A stretch of 64,000 nt of DNA. Origin: Euzebyella marina. GTDB lineage: Bacteria > Bacteroidota > Bacteroidia > Flavobacteriales > Flavobacteriaceae. Position numbers and translations under genes: made by a program. The stretch lies in the NCBI RefSeq assembly GCF_014855515.1, contig NZ_JACYFK010000003.1, positions 372,001 to 436,000 on the forward strand, given 5' to 3'. How positions within the stretch are numbered: position 1 is the stretch's first letter; every line of letters begins with the position of its first letter. The notes beneath the pieces are model-generated. The model saw nothing but the letters and a program-made list of their open reading frames with translations, had not been told where the DNA came from and did not search any database. Of this stretch, positions 46,430 to 55,560 are shown piece by piece.

Positions 46430-47419
46430 TCATAATTTAAATCCTGATGGGTTATTGATGACAAGTTGGTCTATATCCAAGGATAGGTTTCTATTGCCCT
46501 TTTCTTCATCTAGGTCCACTACGAGGGACTTTCTCCGGTCAAGGGTAAACTTATCGAAGACCACCATAAAATAGTTCTCGGAATTCCCCTCGACCTTTTT
46601 GGGAACTTTATACCTGAACAAGGGCTTGTGTTCCGTCTTGACATTGCTCGAACTATTCTTGTAGTTGGTGGCGATGCTGAACCTTATAAAATTGACATCA
46701 TAGTCTATATGTTCCTTGTTCTCCAAGCGAAACTGTAGGTATATTTCGTTATTCTCATAATACACGTTCTCCAGCCAGAGAAATACATCATCGTATTTTG
46801 AAAAATATCGGATGATCTTGCCCTTGTTGAACTGGTTGTAATAACATCTCCGCCGTATATATTCCATTCGATCCAAGACATACAATTCCTGGGTAAGCGG
46901 TAAGGGTTCCCCATCTATCTCCTTTTCGGGTATAACTTCCAATGTTTCCGTAACTGTTTCGGTGGCCGCTATGGTTTCCTTTTCCTTTATGTCAGGATAT
47001 GAAGCAAAGTCGGATTCATCCAATTCAGTAGCACTTTTTTTATGGGATAGCTCTTCGAGGTTATCGACCATGTCGGTGGTTATGGTCCATCGCTTCTTGG
47101 CGGGGATGTCCACCAGTTGCAGGATAAAATCATAGGCACGACCGTCACGGGTATAAATGGTATAGTTCGTAAAATCGGAGGTGTCGGGTGCCACATCGTT
47201 ATAGATAAGCAAAACGATACGCTCTGAGGTTGCGGAAGCACTTTTCGTCGGAAAGGACTCCAAAAAATTCAGCCCCTTCCCATTAATGGAAAAATCATAA
47301 GGGGCGGGCAGTACCAGAATGGTCTTATAGTTCCTTGAAACCGGAATGGTGTCCATTTTCGCCATAACCGATAGAGACCCCAATAGCCCAATTATTGTAA
47401 GTACAGCTTTTATTTTCAT
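46430..47419 (-). CDS. traN: Conjugal transfer protein TraN (VirB9-like)
   Basis: 329 residues with a signal peptide. The N-terminal beta domain has PAPYDFSINGKGLNFLES and the C-terminal half DVNFIRFSIATNYKN, consistent with the DUF4138 family (TraN), the VirB9-like outer-membrane core subunit. The start overlaps the TraM stop by four bases (ATGA), indicating coupling. Confidence 0.85.
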   Translation of the reverse strand: MKIKAVLTIIGLLGSLSVMAKMDTIPVSRNYKTILVLPAPYDFSINGKGLNFLESFPTKSASATSERIVLLIYNDVAPDTSDFTNYTIYTRDGRAYDFILQLVDIPAKKRWTITTDMVDNLEELSHKKSATELDESDFASYPDIKEKETIAATETVTETLEVIPEKEIDGEPLPLTQELYVLDRMEYIRRRCYYNQFNKGKIIRYFSKYDDVFLWLENVYYENNEIYLQFRLENKEHIDYDVNFIRFSIATNYKNSSSNVKTEHKPLFRYKVPKKVEGNSENYFMVVFDKFTLDRRKSLVVDLDEEKGNRNLSLDIDQLVINNPSGFKL

Positions 47420-48447
47420 TGTGTTGCCAGTAAGAGTTCATAGTCATCCATCAATAGGATTTTTTCTTTTTCCCGTAACCTTTTTTTTCGAAGGAAAGTC
47501 CCCAACCCTTGGGCGATGCCTTTTAAAACATCCGGTGCGCCGCTGGTAATTTCGTCGGTGGCCTCTCGCAGTGCATCGCCTCCCATTTCGGCCTTGTACT
47601 CCCTCCAGAGTTCCCTGGCCCTTTTGTTGTAGATTCCTTCCCTGCCATCGTTGAAGTCCCTGACGGAGATATCGACCGGATGGTGCTCGATATTGTCTAT
47701 ATCCAAATACACCCTGTTTCCCTGTATGGAAGCCATAGCGTAGATGAAGGTATTTTTGGGAAATCGTTTATCACTAAGGACCATATCTTCCATGAGCAGT
47801 AGCCTTACATTCTCATTGGGCAAGATGAACTGATCGCCATATACGGTTGCCCTAAAGAAGGTCGGCTTTTTGGTAACGGGCATCCGTTCCTGTTGGGGCC
47901 AGCGGTTGCCGGTCAAGGATTCCCCGACTATTTTCCTTTTTCCCTCCAGCAGCATTTCACGGTAGGCCAAGCGGTTCTCCACGAATTTTTGTTTCTGCTC
48001 CTCCGCGGTCATCCTGTTCTTCTTTTCCCTCTCCACGGTTTTCTTTCTATCCGGTGGGTCGGTCTCCATCGTTTCCTGGAGTTTAGTATCCAAGGATAGT
48101 CCTTCCAATCGCTTCAAGATTCTTTGGAGCGAATCGTTTTGCGAATCGTCCATTTGGGTCATGTCCGGTAAGGACGAAGATTTCCCTGCCTTTTTCTTTT
48201 CAGTTGAGTCCTTTAATTTCCAAGGCTCGGCGATAGCTTCGGATTCCAAGGTCGGAACCTTGCCGGGAAGTTCCGGATTGAAGCCATTCGTGGGGTCGGT
48301 AGTGTCGCCGAACCCCATTTGAAAATCCTTGACGTTCTCAATGACAAAAAAACTGGTCAGTACCAGAATAAAAGGTAGGGCCATAGCAAAATTTTTGTGC
48401 CTTACGACCCATCGCTTCAAACGCTTTATGTTGCCACTGAATTTCAT
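47416..48447 (-). CDS. traM: Conjugal transfer protein TraM (VirB10-like)
   Basis: About 343 residues from the ATG before FSGNIKRLKRW; 13 codons more are possible upstream. One span (about 21-38), a long charged linker, and a C-terminal beta domain with RATVYGDQFILPNENVRLLL and TFIYAMASIQGNRVYLDI, as in DUF3714 TraM, the VirB10-like core subunit that links inner and outer membranes. It follows TraK with essentially no gap. Confidence 0.85.
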   Translation of the reverse strand: MKFSGNIKRLKRWVVRHKNFAMALPFILVLTSFFVIENVKDFQMGFGDTTDPTNGFNPELPGKVPTLESEAIAEPWKLKDSTEKKKAGKSSSLPDMTQMDDSQNDSLQRILKRLEGLSLDTKLQETMETDPPDRKKTVEREKKNRMTAEEQKQKFVENRLAYREMLLEGKRKIVGESLTGNRWPQQERMPVTKKPTFFRATVYGDQFILPNENVRLLLMEDMVLSDKRFPKNTFIYAMASIQGNRVYLDIDNIEHHPVDISVRDFNDGREGIYNKRARELWREYKAEMGGDALREATDEITSGAPDVLKGIAQGLGTFLRKKRLREKEKILLMDDYELLLATQ

Positions 48448-48448
48448 G

Positions 48449-49075
48449 TTACCTACGCTCGAGATCGGAATTGTCCACGACCTCAAAGTCGATAATCTTG
48501 ATTCCGTTCAGGTTGTTTGGGGTAATGCCCGCTTTTTTCAGGTGCCCCTTAGTGACCAAGTTCCTATACGTTGTGGATTTGCCTTTTTCTATGGCCTGTT
48601 TGCCGTAAAAAGTAAACGGAAACGGATAGGTTGCATAGTCGATCTGAATCGAATCAAGTTCCACAAAGTAGTGATAGTCACGCATTACCACATCATGGAA
48701 GTATTTTTTTTCGACCAAACGGGCATATAAACGGTTGCCTGACCAATCGACCATGAACAAGGCTTTTTCCTCTATGTTTCTTTTGATCAGGTCCAGATCG
48801 GGTTCCAACGAGAAAAACAGTTCATGAAAGTTTTGGACGTGACCTTCGCAAAGAATTTCGAGGTTTTCCTTGGCATCCCTAATCGGTACCATGGGGAGGC
48901 GTTGCCCCCCATGCAGCACATAGGCGTTATTGTTAGCACGCTCATGGGCCGATACCACGAAATAGATGGCAATCGCGAAGACCGCTATCATCAAGATCAG
49001 GCAGCTATAGACGAGCCTGTTGTTGTGCCTTCTACTTTGGGCGATATCATTGAATATCTCGTATTTTCCCTTCAT
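48449..49075 (-). CDS. traK: Conjugal transfer protein TraK (VirB8-like)
   Basis: 208 residues from the ATG before KGKYEIFNDIAQ, which gives the normal family length; a GTG start 38 codons upstream overlaps TraJ and is less likely. One span (about 20-41) and a periplasmic alpha/beta domain (about 70-205) with GHVQNFHELFFSLEPDL and DYHYFVELDSIQID. TraK is the VirB8-type inner-membrane assembly factor. Confidence 0.87.
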   Translation of the reverse strand: MKGKYEIFNDIAQSRRHNNRLVYSCLILMIAVFAIAIYFVVSAHERANNNAYVLHGGQRLPMVPIRDAKENLEILCEGHVQNFHELFFSLEPDLDLIKRNIEEKALFMVDWSGNRLYARLVEKKYFHDVVMRDYHYFVELDSIQIDYATYPFPFTFYGKQAIEKGKSTTYRNLVTKGHLKKAGITPNNLNGIKIIDFEVVDNSDLERR

Positions 49076-49082
49076 AACCTTG

Positions 49083-50000
49083 TTATTGTGTAAGTGTCCT
49101 AACCGCTTTTGTGGCCCCGCCGCTCTTGGCATCGATGACCGTTTGTATTGCTTTTTTGCCGTAATGCTTGGGCTTTGAGACGATGCCACCGCCCGAAATA
49201 TTGAGTCCCTGCACTACAAAGTTGGCCAGTGTAGGGGCCTTGATGTAAAAGAAGGAGGTCATCAAGACCAGGAGGGAGGAACTCAAGATCAATCCTAGGT
49301 CGTAGGCACTGTTACGCAACAAATGGTCCACGAGCGCATCGACAAGATTGACCATAAACATATCCACTACATACAACATGGGAAGCCAAAGGCAGAGACT
49401 CATGAACTTTTGCAACCATGCTTTCCAAAGGCCCGAAATGGCGGGAATGAACGAAAGCCCGATATTGATCGGCCCGAAAATGATAAGGATGAACAGGTAA
49501 ATGGTGGCCAATGCCTTGATGCCCACGAAAATCAGCGTAGAGATAATATGTGCGAAGGCCGTTATGGAACCTGCCAGACCCGTAAGGGCAAAGGATTGCA
49601 GTCCATCGATATCCATGCTGAACATGTTCCATTCTACCACATTGTTGGCGGCCACATCGATTTGGGCCAGGGCCACCTTTTGCCCGATGGTATCCCAGTT
49701 TTTTTGGGTGCTGACAAACGAGGAACCGAGGTTGTTGTAGAATTCAAAGATGGCGTGTGCAAACTCGGAGTAGTTGAAAAGGATGAACATCAACGGAAAC
49801 CACTTTAGGGCCTTGAACACATCGGCGCGATCATTGCCCACAAAATGCATGATGGCGAAAATGCCCAACCCGATCTTTGCCATTTGAAAACCAATGCCCA
49901 AGGTGGGCCCCAAATTCGCAAAGGCATCATCGATATATTGGTCGAATATCGTGTTGACCGTTACCCTAAAACCTGTATCCGATTGCATAACGTACATCAA
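49083..50000 (-). CDS. traJ: Conjugal transfer protein TraJ (VirB6-like)
   Basis: 305 residues with five to six spans (among them about 40-58, 70-88, 130-155, 160-182 and 195-220). It is the polytopic inner-membrane channel part, TraJ/VirB6-like. Its start overlaps the end of TraI by four bases. Confidence 0.85.
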   Translation of the reverse strand: MMYVMQSDTGFRVTVNTIFDQYIDDAFANLGPTLGIGFQMAKIGLGIFAIMHFVGNDRADVFKALKWFPLMFILFNYSEFAHAIFEFYNNLGSSFVSTQKNWDTIGQKVALAQIDVAANNVVEWNMFSMDIDGLQSFALTGLAGSITAFAHIISTLIFVGIKALATIYLFILIIFGPINIGLSFIPAISGLWKAWLQKFMSLCLWLPMLYVVDMFMVNLVDALVDHLLRNSAYDLGLILSSSLLVLMTSFFYIKAPTLANFVVQGLNISGGGIVSKPKHYGKKAIQTVIDAKSGGATKAVRTLTQ

Positions 50001-50626
50001 TTGGTCTTGATCAATGAATAGATGGCTTTGCGGTGTTCGTTTTTCTGTAAGAGGGAGGTATTGACCTTTATGATGGTTTCCAATACGCTGTCCATCTTGT
50101 CCAAGATGGAGCGTAATGCCGAAAGTCTATCGGCCGATTCGATGATTTCGCCCGTGGAGGCGATATGCGATCCTTGGGAGACCAAGGAGGTAACCTGTAC
50201 CAGGGCATCGGCCAAGGTTTCGGTCGCCCTTTCCTTTTCCACCTTTTCCAGATTGGCGAAAGAGCGCAGATTTTTCTGAGTACCCTTATAGGCTTCCACG
50301 ATCTTGTCCTTCAAGTCATATAGCTCGTTCATTTCTGGACTTCCCATGACATAGCTGGCGGGGGTCCTTTTTGCGGTCAGGTCCTGGCTCAGGATCTTGG
50401 AGGCACTGGAATTTGCGGTAACGTTTCGTTCCATCTGTGCCAAAAGCTTGCCCATGGTCGAGTTCAAGGTGACCAGTTGCGAATTCAGCGTGGCCACATT
50501 TTGATTGAGGATGACCAGTTGGGCATTGGCCGCCACATCGGTCACGGGAATCTGGGCGGCCCCAAAATAAGGGAGTAGCCCGATCAAAATTTTCAGGTGT
50601 ACAATTTTTGGTTTTAAATACTTCAT
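49997..50626 (-). CDS. traI: Conjugal transfer protein TraI (DUF4141)
   Basis: 209 residues: a signal peptide, then a long amphipathic helical coil with repeated LNSQLVTLNSTMGKLLAQM and LSALRSILDKMDSVL segments, as in the DUF4141/VirB5-like TraI of Bacteroidota elements. The start overlaps the end of TraG by four bases. Confidence 0.85.
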   Translation of the reverse strand: MKYLKPKIVHLKILIGLLPYFGAAQIPVTDVAANAQLVILNQNVATLNSQLVTLNSTMGKLLAQMERNVTANSSASKILSQDLTAKRTPASYVMGSPEMNELYDLKDKIVEAYKGTQKNLRSFANLEKVEKERATETLADALVQVTSLVSQGSHIASTGEIIESADRLSALRSILDKMDSVLETIIKVNTSLLQKNEHRKAIYSLIKTN

Positions 50627-53229
50627 CGTTTTTTATTTTTAGGGTTATAATCGATGCCGTTCAAATTTCCCGAACCGGATTCCGCCAGTTCGTTTTGCAG
50701 CTGTTTGTAGGCGTTGGCCGTTCTTTCCCAATCACGGCCATGTTTTTCATGGAGACGGTTGATCTTCGCTTTTTCGTTGGGGTTGGTCTCGAACAGGCAT
50801 TTGGTCGGCAATGAGGTTTCCAATCCGAACACCTTGACGCGGTCCTTCCAACAAATGGCCATTTCCCGTAGCTTTCGGCCCATGGGCAAATCCTTGTTAA
50901 TGGATAGGATCAGTTGCTTCTGTTTCTCGTTCAGGCCCAATAACCGTTGGATCTCCCCAAAGGAATTACCGAACTCGCCGAGGTCCAGCAACACCTTGAT
51001 ATGGCTGTTCACCACGATGGTATTGCCGATGTACTCGGATTTGACAAAATCGCTTACCTTTTGCGAGATAAAAATGGGCTGGCCCCCATATTTCCGGGCC
51101 ATTCTTGACTTGGCGTCAAAATAATTGGCCATTATCGGATTGTCGAACAGGTTCCACGCCTCGTCAACGACCAATATTTTGTTTAGGGAAAGTTTTTTGG
51201 GATCCTTCAGTTTTTTGTCGAATACATCGATCATCAAGAACGCCAGGATCGGAAAGAGCTGTTCGTTTTCGATCAGGTTTTCGAGTTTGAAGTAGACCAA
51301 CCTTTCACGACCCAATTGGGCTATCCTTTTGTCCCTACTGTTCAACAGATATGCCCTGGGCCCATCGTGGGCATACTTGCCCAAGAGCAGTAAGAACAAA
51401 TTGGGATCGAAGACTTCCTTTCGTATGCCCTTGGAATCCATAAGCCGCTCCAAATGCCTTTCCGAATACCCATAAAAAGTGTTGAAGGAGTAATCGGGAT
51501 TATCCTTGAGGAACTGGTCCCGATAATATCCCTGTACCAACAATTCGATTATGGTCTGGATTACGGCACTGTCATGACCGTCGTCCGTTGTATTCTCCTT
51601 TCGCCCCAATAGAAGATAGACCAATGCGATGAGCTGGGTCAGCTTGTGCTCGGTAAGCACCTTTTTACCATCCTTCTCGACAACATCCCCTGAATCCAGC
51701 ATAAAGGGGTTGAACGTAAAGGGATTTTTGTCGTCGTTCTCTATGACGACCCCATCCAGATGGTCCAGCAACTTGTCATAGGAATTCCCGTTCTCAAGAA
51801 TCAGGATTTCCGCTCCCTCTCGATATTCGGAGAACAGATAGGCATTGGCAAAAAAGGTCTTTCCGCCACCGGATCCGGAGGCGATGAGCATGCCCCGGTT
51901 AAAGATCCAGTCCTTTGCCTCGGGATCGCGGTATAGACTTACCAATAAAGGTTTCCCCGTGGCCCTATCGACCATCCGCAGGCCGTGGGGGCCGTGCATT
52001 CTGTTTCGATATCCCCCTTCAAAATACCAAAGGCTGGCCGCCATCTCCGAGGAAAAGGGGCTGAAGAGTTCCATGCTTAACCCAATACCGTTGCCCAAGA
52101 TACCCCCGAAAAAGAGGTTTTTTCGGTCCACGGTATTTTCCTTGGCATGAATACCCAGCTTTCGAAAAGCCGACCGGACGGAATTGCACATCGACCTAAA
52201 GGATTTTTTGGAGCTAGAAAGGCCCAATACGTTCAAGTGATAATAGACCAGTTCCTTATGCTCGTTGAGGATATGCTGCTGGAAATCATTGATTTGGTCC
52301 CGGTAGGTACTGTTCTTGTCCCCCTTGCGGTTGCGGGCATATTTGTCCAGACGTTTGGCCTTCGACCTAAGTTTGGCCATGGCCTTCTCCTTTTCGGGGG
52401 TATAGATATATTGGTTGACAATATGTTCCTGCGGAATCCTGAAACCCAAGGAAAACAGGTTTCCTATAGGAAAGAGGTTGTCACCGGTGCTGTATTTTCC
52501 AAAATATTCGTGAAAGGCCATATCCTCCTTGGAGAACTGGTCCAGGTTTTCCAAAGTAAAGTACTGTCCCTGTTTGTCGCCGACCCGCAGCCCGTGTTCG
52601 GAAAAGTCGATATCCCTTCCCGTACCTTCCCCGTAGCGCGCTTCCAGATAACAATCGTAATAGCCCGCTCGACCGAAAAGTCCCTCGGAATCAAGGATTT
52701 TCGAGCTCATCAGGCCCGAATCGTTGATAAGGTCGTTGACGGCACCGACCCTGGCCTCGAAATCCGCCATTGTGTCCCCGTCGAGGTATTCTTCGGGAAC
52801 ATAGCTTTGGCCGTAGAACCGGCGCTCCTTTTTTAAGAAGGAATTGGCCCCGATAGGCGTGCGGCCGATATAGTTTTTGGGCACTTTATGGATGGCCAGA
52901 TAGCACCGGTGCTCCAAAAAGGGCCTGTCCTTGAAATAGCGTTCGTCCTCGGTCTCGAAAAAATCCCGTTCCAATCGTTGTCGGTCCATGGAATAGGTTT
53001 CCCCGAAGAAGAGGTCCTGTTTGTGCAAAAGACAGTTCTCGCCCAGGATTTCCAAGATACCCGAGACCATCCGGTTCAGGTTCAGATAATCCTTGCTGTC
53101 CAAAGTGTAGATTTCGGGAAGTTCCAATTGCAGCGGAATGCTCAGGCAACCTCGTTCCTTGGATACCAAGATCGGGGCCTCATAGCCATAAATGGGAAAG
53201 GCATCCAGAAGATTCAATCTTTTTTCCAT
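50623..53229 (-). CDS. traG: Conjugal transfer ATPase TraG (VirB4-like)
   Basis: 868 residues. The P-loop GSGGGKTFF lies at about residue 450 and the Walker B strand KILVVDEAWNLF at about 690, with a C-terminal EIQRLLGLNEKQKQLILSI motif typical of VirB4/TraG. It powers assembly of the pilus or mating channel. It overlaps TraF by 16 bases and TraI by four. Confidence 0.93.
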   Translation of the reverse strand: MEKRLNLLDAFPIYGYEAPILVSKERGCLSIPLQLELPEIYTLDSKDYLNLNRMVSGILEILGENCLLHKQDLFFGETYSMDRQRLERDFFETEDERYFKDRPFLEHRCYLAIHKVPKNYIGRTPIGANSFLKKERRFYGQSYVPEEYLDGDTMADFEARVGAVNDLINDSGLMSSKILDSEGLFGRAGYYDCYLEARYGEGTGRDIDFSEHGLRVGDKQGQYFTLENLDQFSKEDMAFHEYFGKYSTGDNLFPIGNLFSLGFRIPQEHIVNQYIYTPEKEKAMAKLRSKAKRLDKYARNRKGDKNSTYRDQINDFQQHILNEHKELVYYHLNVLGLSSSKKSFRSMCNSVRSAFRKLGIHAKENTVDRKNLFFGGILGNGIGLSMELFSPFSSEMAASLWYFEGGYRNRMHGPHGLRMVDRATGKPLLVSLYRDPEAKDWIFNRGMLIASGSGGGKTFFANAYLFSEYREGAEILILENGNSYDKLLDHLDGVVIENDDKNPFTFNPFMLDSGDVVEKDGKKVLTEHKLTQLIALVYLLLGRKENTTDDGHDSAVIQTIIELLVQGYYRDQFLKDNPDYSFNTFYGYSERHLERLMDSKGIRKEVFDPNLFLLLLGKYAHDGPRAYLLNSRDKRIAQLGRERLVYFKLENLIENEQLFPILAFLMIDVFDKKLKDPKKLSLNKILVVDEAWNLFDNPIMANYFDAKSRMARKYGGQPIFISQKVSDFVKSEYIGNTIVVNSHIKVLLDLGEFGNSFGEIQRLLGLNEKQKQLILSINKDLPMGRKLREMAICWKDRVKVFGLETSLPTKCLFETNPNEKAKINRLHEKHGRDWERTANAYKQLQNELAESGSGNLNGIDYNPKNKKR

Positions 53230-53537
53230 AGCACCAGCATTTTTTTGTTGACATGGCCTTTAAGGGTATCCGGCCCCTTTCTGTCCGCTCGGGACTTGAT
53301 AAAACCGTTTTCCCCATAAGCCTTTGAATAGAAAAGCATGAGTGCGATATAGAGGGCCGCGGTACAGAAGGAAAGCAAAAGGCTAAGAAAGGTCGGGATG
53401 ACCGTACTGAGGAACAGTCCCACCATCAGGGACAGGAACGAGCCCTTAAAGGCTTGGTCCACATATTTAGCACGAAGCCCAAAGAAGGAAACGTCCTTTT
53501 GCAGGGCCTTTGGAATTTTGACCAGCTTGTTTTCCAT
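53214..53537 (-). CDS. traF: Conjugal transfer protein TraF (DUF4133, VirB3-like)
   Basis: 107 residues with two spans (about 35-53 and 57-74), the start VKIPKALQKDVSFFGLRAKYV and a basic tail, as in the VirB3-like DUF4133 family. Two bases separate it from TraE. Confidence 0.85.
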   Translation of the reverse strand: MENKLVKIPKALQKDVSFFGLRAKYVDQAFKGSFLSLMVGLFLSTVIPTFLSLLLSFCTAALYIALMLFYSKAYGENGFIKSRADRKGPDTLKGHVNKKMLVLWKKD

Positions 53538-53539
53538 GA

Positions 53540-53842
53540 TCAGTTGGCCAAGTTTTCCCCGATCTCGATAAGGCCGTAGAAAATGACCAGCCCCACAATG
53601 GCGTTGCCCACTTTACGGGCCATATCCTGGTTCTGTTCCCTGATGATGAGAAAGGCCAGTGCCGCGATGGCCAGAAGTACACCTGCGGCAATCTTGATGA
53701 TGCGGAAAATACTGTTCCCTATCTGTGCCGTACCCTGTTCCGCCTCGTTGACCTGATCGACCAGTTCGTCTATCTGGGCAAAGCCGACCGAATGGAAAGC
53801 AACAATAAGAAGTAGGGTCAGGAAGACGTTAATCGGAGTCAT
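53540..53842 (-). CDS. traE: Conjugal transfer protein TraE (DUF4134, VirB2-like)
   Basis: About 100 residues from the ATG that gives a signal peptide (MTPINVFLTLLLIVAF); an 18-codon upstream start adds a basic segment. Two spans follow (about 44-66, 70-92). The short, two-span hydrophobic form fits the VirB2/pilin-like DUF4134 family. The start overlaps the previous gene by 14 bases. Confidence 0.84.
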   Translation of the reverse strand: MTPINVFLTLLLIVAFHSVGFAQIDELVDQVNEAEQGTAQIGNSIFRIIKIAAGVLLAIAALAFLIIREQNQDMARKVGNAIVGLVIFYGLIEIGENLAN

Positions 53843-54185
53843 CCACCTCCGGTTCCGGAGGGGACTCGGAATTTTTGATAATCTTGAATTTTTCATGTTC
53901 TGGAATTAAGGATTCATTCTGAACATCTTTATCGGACGCATTGAAAATATCCAACAGCTCGGAGCTGGTTTCATTCTCATCGACACGGTTGAGTAACTGG
54001 TCCATATCTTTATCCTTTGAAGATGTGTTTTTTACAAATATATGTGATTTTTGCATATATGAATCATTTTCCTGAACATTTTTTTCGTTTTTTGATTTTT
54101 TAAGTACGACAAACACCCATAGGTACCATAATAGGCACAGGATACCGATGACGGCATAGACGATATGTTCCCACTGCCAATTCAA
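53829..54185 (-). CDS. Small membrane protein in the tra operon, TraD position
   Basis: 118 residues: one N-terminal span (about 8-28), then an acidic, Asn/Ser-rich cytoplasmic tail with no fold visible. It overlaps TraE by 14 bases and the DUF3408-like gene by four. It occupies the place of TraD, but the sequence is too featureless for a firm name. Confidence 0.65.
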   Translation of the reverse strand: MNWQWEHIVYAVIGILCLLWYLWVFVVLKKSKNEKNVQENDSYMQKSHIFVKNTSSKDKDMDQLLNRVDENETSSELLDIFNASDKDVQNESLIPEHEKFKIIKNSESPPEPEVDDSD

Positions 54186-54643
54186 ATCTTATCGATAATT
54201 CGTTGAAGTTCCCGAACGTTTTCTTTGTGGTAAAGCTCCAGAGCCTTCCGCATGATATCGTTGCGCGAGACCTTTTTTTCCAACTTGTAGCTGCATGCGC
54301 TGGCCAGTCGCTCATAGTCCTCAAAACAGGTCTTGCTCAACCTAAAGATAAATTGCTCCTTTTTGTCGATATAATTGTTTTGCTCCAGCAACGTCTCGAA
54401 ATCCGTTACCTTCCTTTGTTCCCTATGGCTTAACTTTGCCAGGGGAAATGTACGAGGTGCCTTATGCGTTCTGCCATCTTTAAGGGTATCATCAGTTGTT
54501 TTGTTTTGTCCGACCGAACTCTTTTCAACTTTTCCGCCCGTGCCGTGCCGTTGTTCCCTAAGTCCCTCTACCTCTTTCTTGGTATCCGTATTCTCTAGAA
54601 TGGCCGATTCCAGCAAGTCCTTGACGTTTACTTTTTTGCCCAT
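54182..54643 (-). CDS. DUF3408-like conjugal transfer protein (TraC/TraB position)
   Basis: 153 residues. A charged, variable N-terminal half precedes a C-terminal helical segment (about 95-152) with FIFRLSKTCFEDYERLAS and VSRNDIMRKALELYHKENV, typical of ribbon-helix-helix-like DUF3408 proteins found between ParA and TraE. A DNA-binding or partition-partner role is inferred. Confidence 0.78.
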   Translation of the reverse strand: MGKKVNVKDLLESAILENTDTKKEVEGLREQRHGTGGKVEKSSVGQNKTTDDTLKDGRTHKAPRTFPLAKLSHREQRKVTDFETLLEQNNYIDKKEQFIFRLSKTCFEDYERLASACSYKLEKKVSRNDIMRKALELYHKENVRELQRIIDKI

Positions 54644-54645
54644 TT

Positions 54646-55320
54646 TTAATTTTTTGAAATTTTCATGACCTCTTCCATAAATCGTTTTAGCCCCAGTTCC
54701 CCGTTCTCTTTTGTCGGGGGAATGGGAATTAGGGTATTCCGGTATCGCTCCCTGTATACGGTGCGTTCCATGACGACCTGTTCCATCATCGGCATCCCCG
54801 CTTTCGCCAAGGTTTTCCTTACCGCATTGAACTTATTGACCTTGACCAGCTCGTAGCGGTTGAAGAAAAGATTGACGGACCGCAGTACCCGATTTTCGTT
54901 CCATAGATAGTTCCGTTGCAGTGTTTTGTAGAACACCGCCGTACTGTCGATTTCCAGTTCGTCAAGGAAAAAGGGAATGAAGATATGTTCGACATACAGC
55001 AGCCCCCTTACCATTTCCTCGTTAAGGTTTCCGGGGAAATCGACGATGATAAAATCCACGGTACCATAATATTTTTTGATCAACGGTTCCAAGGTCTGGA
55101 CCGTTGCCCGCTCCACGGGAAACATCGGCATTTCGGTCGAGCCTACCTGTCCAAGATCTCGGTTCCTCTTTTTGTACACCGAGTACTGGGGATTGTCCAT
55201 ATCGATCAATACCACTTTCTTCCGGTACAGGTGGAACAGGTTGGTGGCCAAGATGATATTCAGGGTCGTCTTGCCACAACCGCCCTTTTCCCCCGTACAT
55301 GAAATTATTTTTGTTTCCAT
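54646..55320 (-). CDS. traA: ParA-family ATPase (TraA)
   Basis: 224 residues from the ATG before ETKIISC. The deviant Walker A box GEKGGCGKTTLN (about 9-20), VVLIDMDNPQYS and DFIIVDFPGNL identify a ParA/MinD ATPase, which positions DNA or the transfer machine. Starts up to 26 codons upstream enter the palindrome and are unlikely. It is the first gene of the tra run. Confidence 0.9.
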   Translation of the reverse strand: METKIISCTGEKGGCGKTTLNIILATNLFHLYRKKVVLIDMDNPQYSVYKKRNRDLGQVGSTEMPMFPVERATVQTLEPLIKKYYGTVDFIIVDFPGNLNEEMVRGLLYVEHIFIPFFLDELEIDSTAVFYKTLQRNYLWNENRVLRSVNLFFNRYELVKVNKFNAVRKTLAKAGMPMMEQVVMERTVYRERYRNTLIPIPPTKENGELGLKRFMEEVMKISKN

Positions 55321-55338
55321 AAATATACTTTTTAAAAC

Positions 55339-55368
55339 CATAGTATCATATGGCCATATGACACTATG
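55339..55368. promoter_or_regulatory. 30-base palindrome, one mismatch, next to parA start
   Basis: The left half CATAGTATCATATGG mirrors CCATATGACACTATG with one mismatched pair (55345/55362). It lies about 18 bases upstream of the parA start, fitting an operator for autoregulation or a ParA partner binding site. Confidence 0.6.
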
Positions 55369-55420
55369 AACATTTGAAACTATATCCATATATAGCATTG
55401 AATATCTATTGCATTATACG

Positions 55421-55434
55421 TTGCTATATAGCAA
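55421..55434. promoter_or_regulatory. Palindromic operator-like site TTGCTATATAGCAA
   Basis: A perfect 14-base dyad. A close copy lies 33 bases downstream on the plus strand, about three helical turns away, so dimers would bind on the same DNA face. Confidence 0.55.
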
Positions 55435-55453
55435 TGATTATAATGCTATGGAC

Positions 55454-55469
55454 ATTGCTATACAGCAAT
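55454..55469. promoter_or_regulatory. Palindromic operator-like site ATTGCTATACAGCAAT
   Basis: A 16-base dyad with one mismatched pair, related to the site at 55421 (shared TTGCTATA and AGCAA). The spacing of about 34 bases between centres suggests cooperative binding. Confidence 0.55.
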
Positions 55470-55560
55470 TGAACAAAGCATAGGTAGATTGTTGCGGACA
55501 ATAATGGGGATATTGAACCTAAATCTTTTTAACGGCAAGAAATTACTTCGAATGCAAAAT

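Larger units (their letters stand above)
55321..55560 (-). promoter_or_regulatory. Promoter region of the tra operon with three palindromes
   Basis: No gene fits. The spacer is AT-rich and holds a 30-base palindrome and two related 14-16-base palindromes, listed separately. It must carry the promoter for parA and the following tra genes. ParA, the DUF3408-like protein or the upstream HTH protein are candidate binders. Confidence 0.6.

Noticed and set aside
52147-52836. 229-codon plus-strand frame inside traG
   Set aside because: Antisense shadow of the VirB4-like ATPase.
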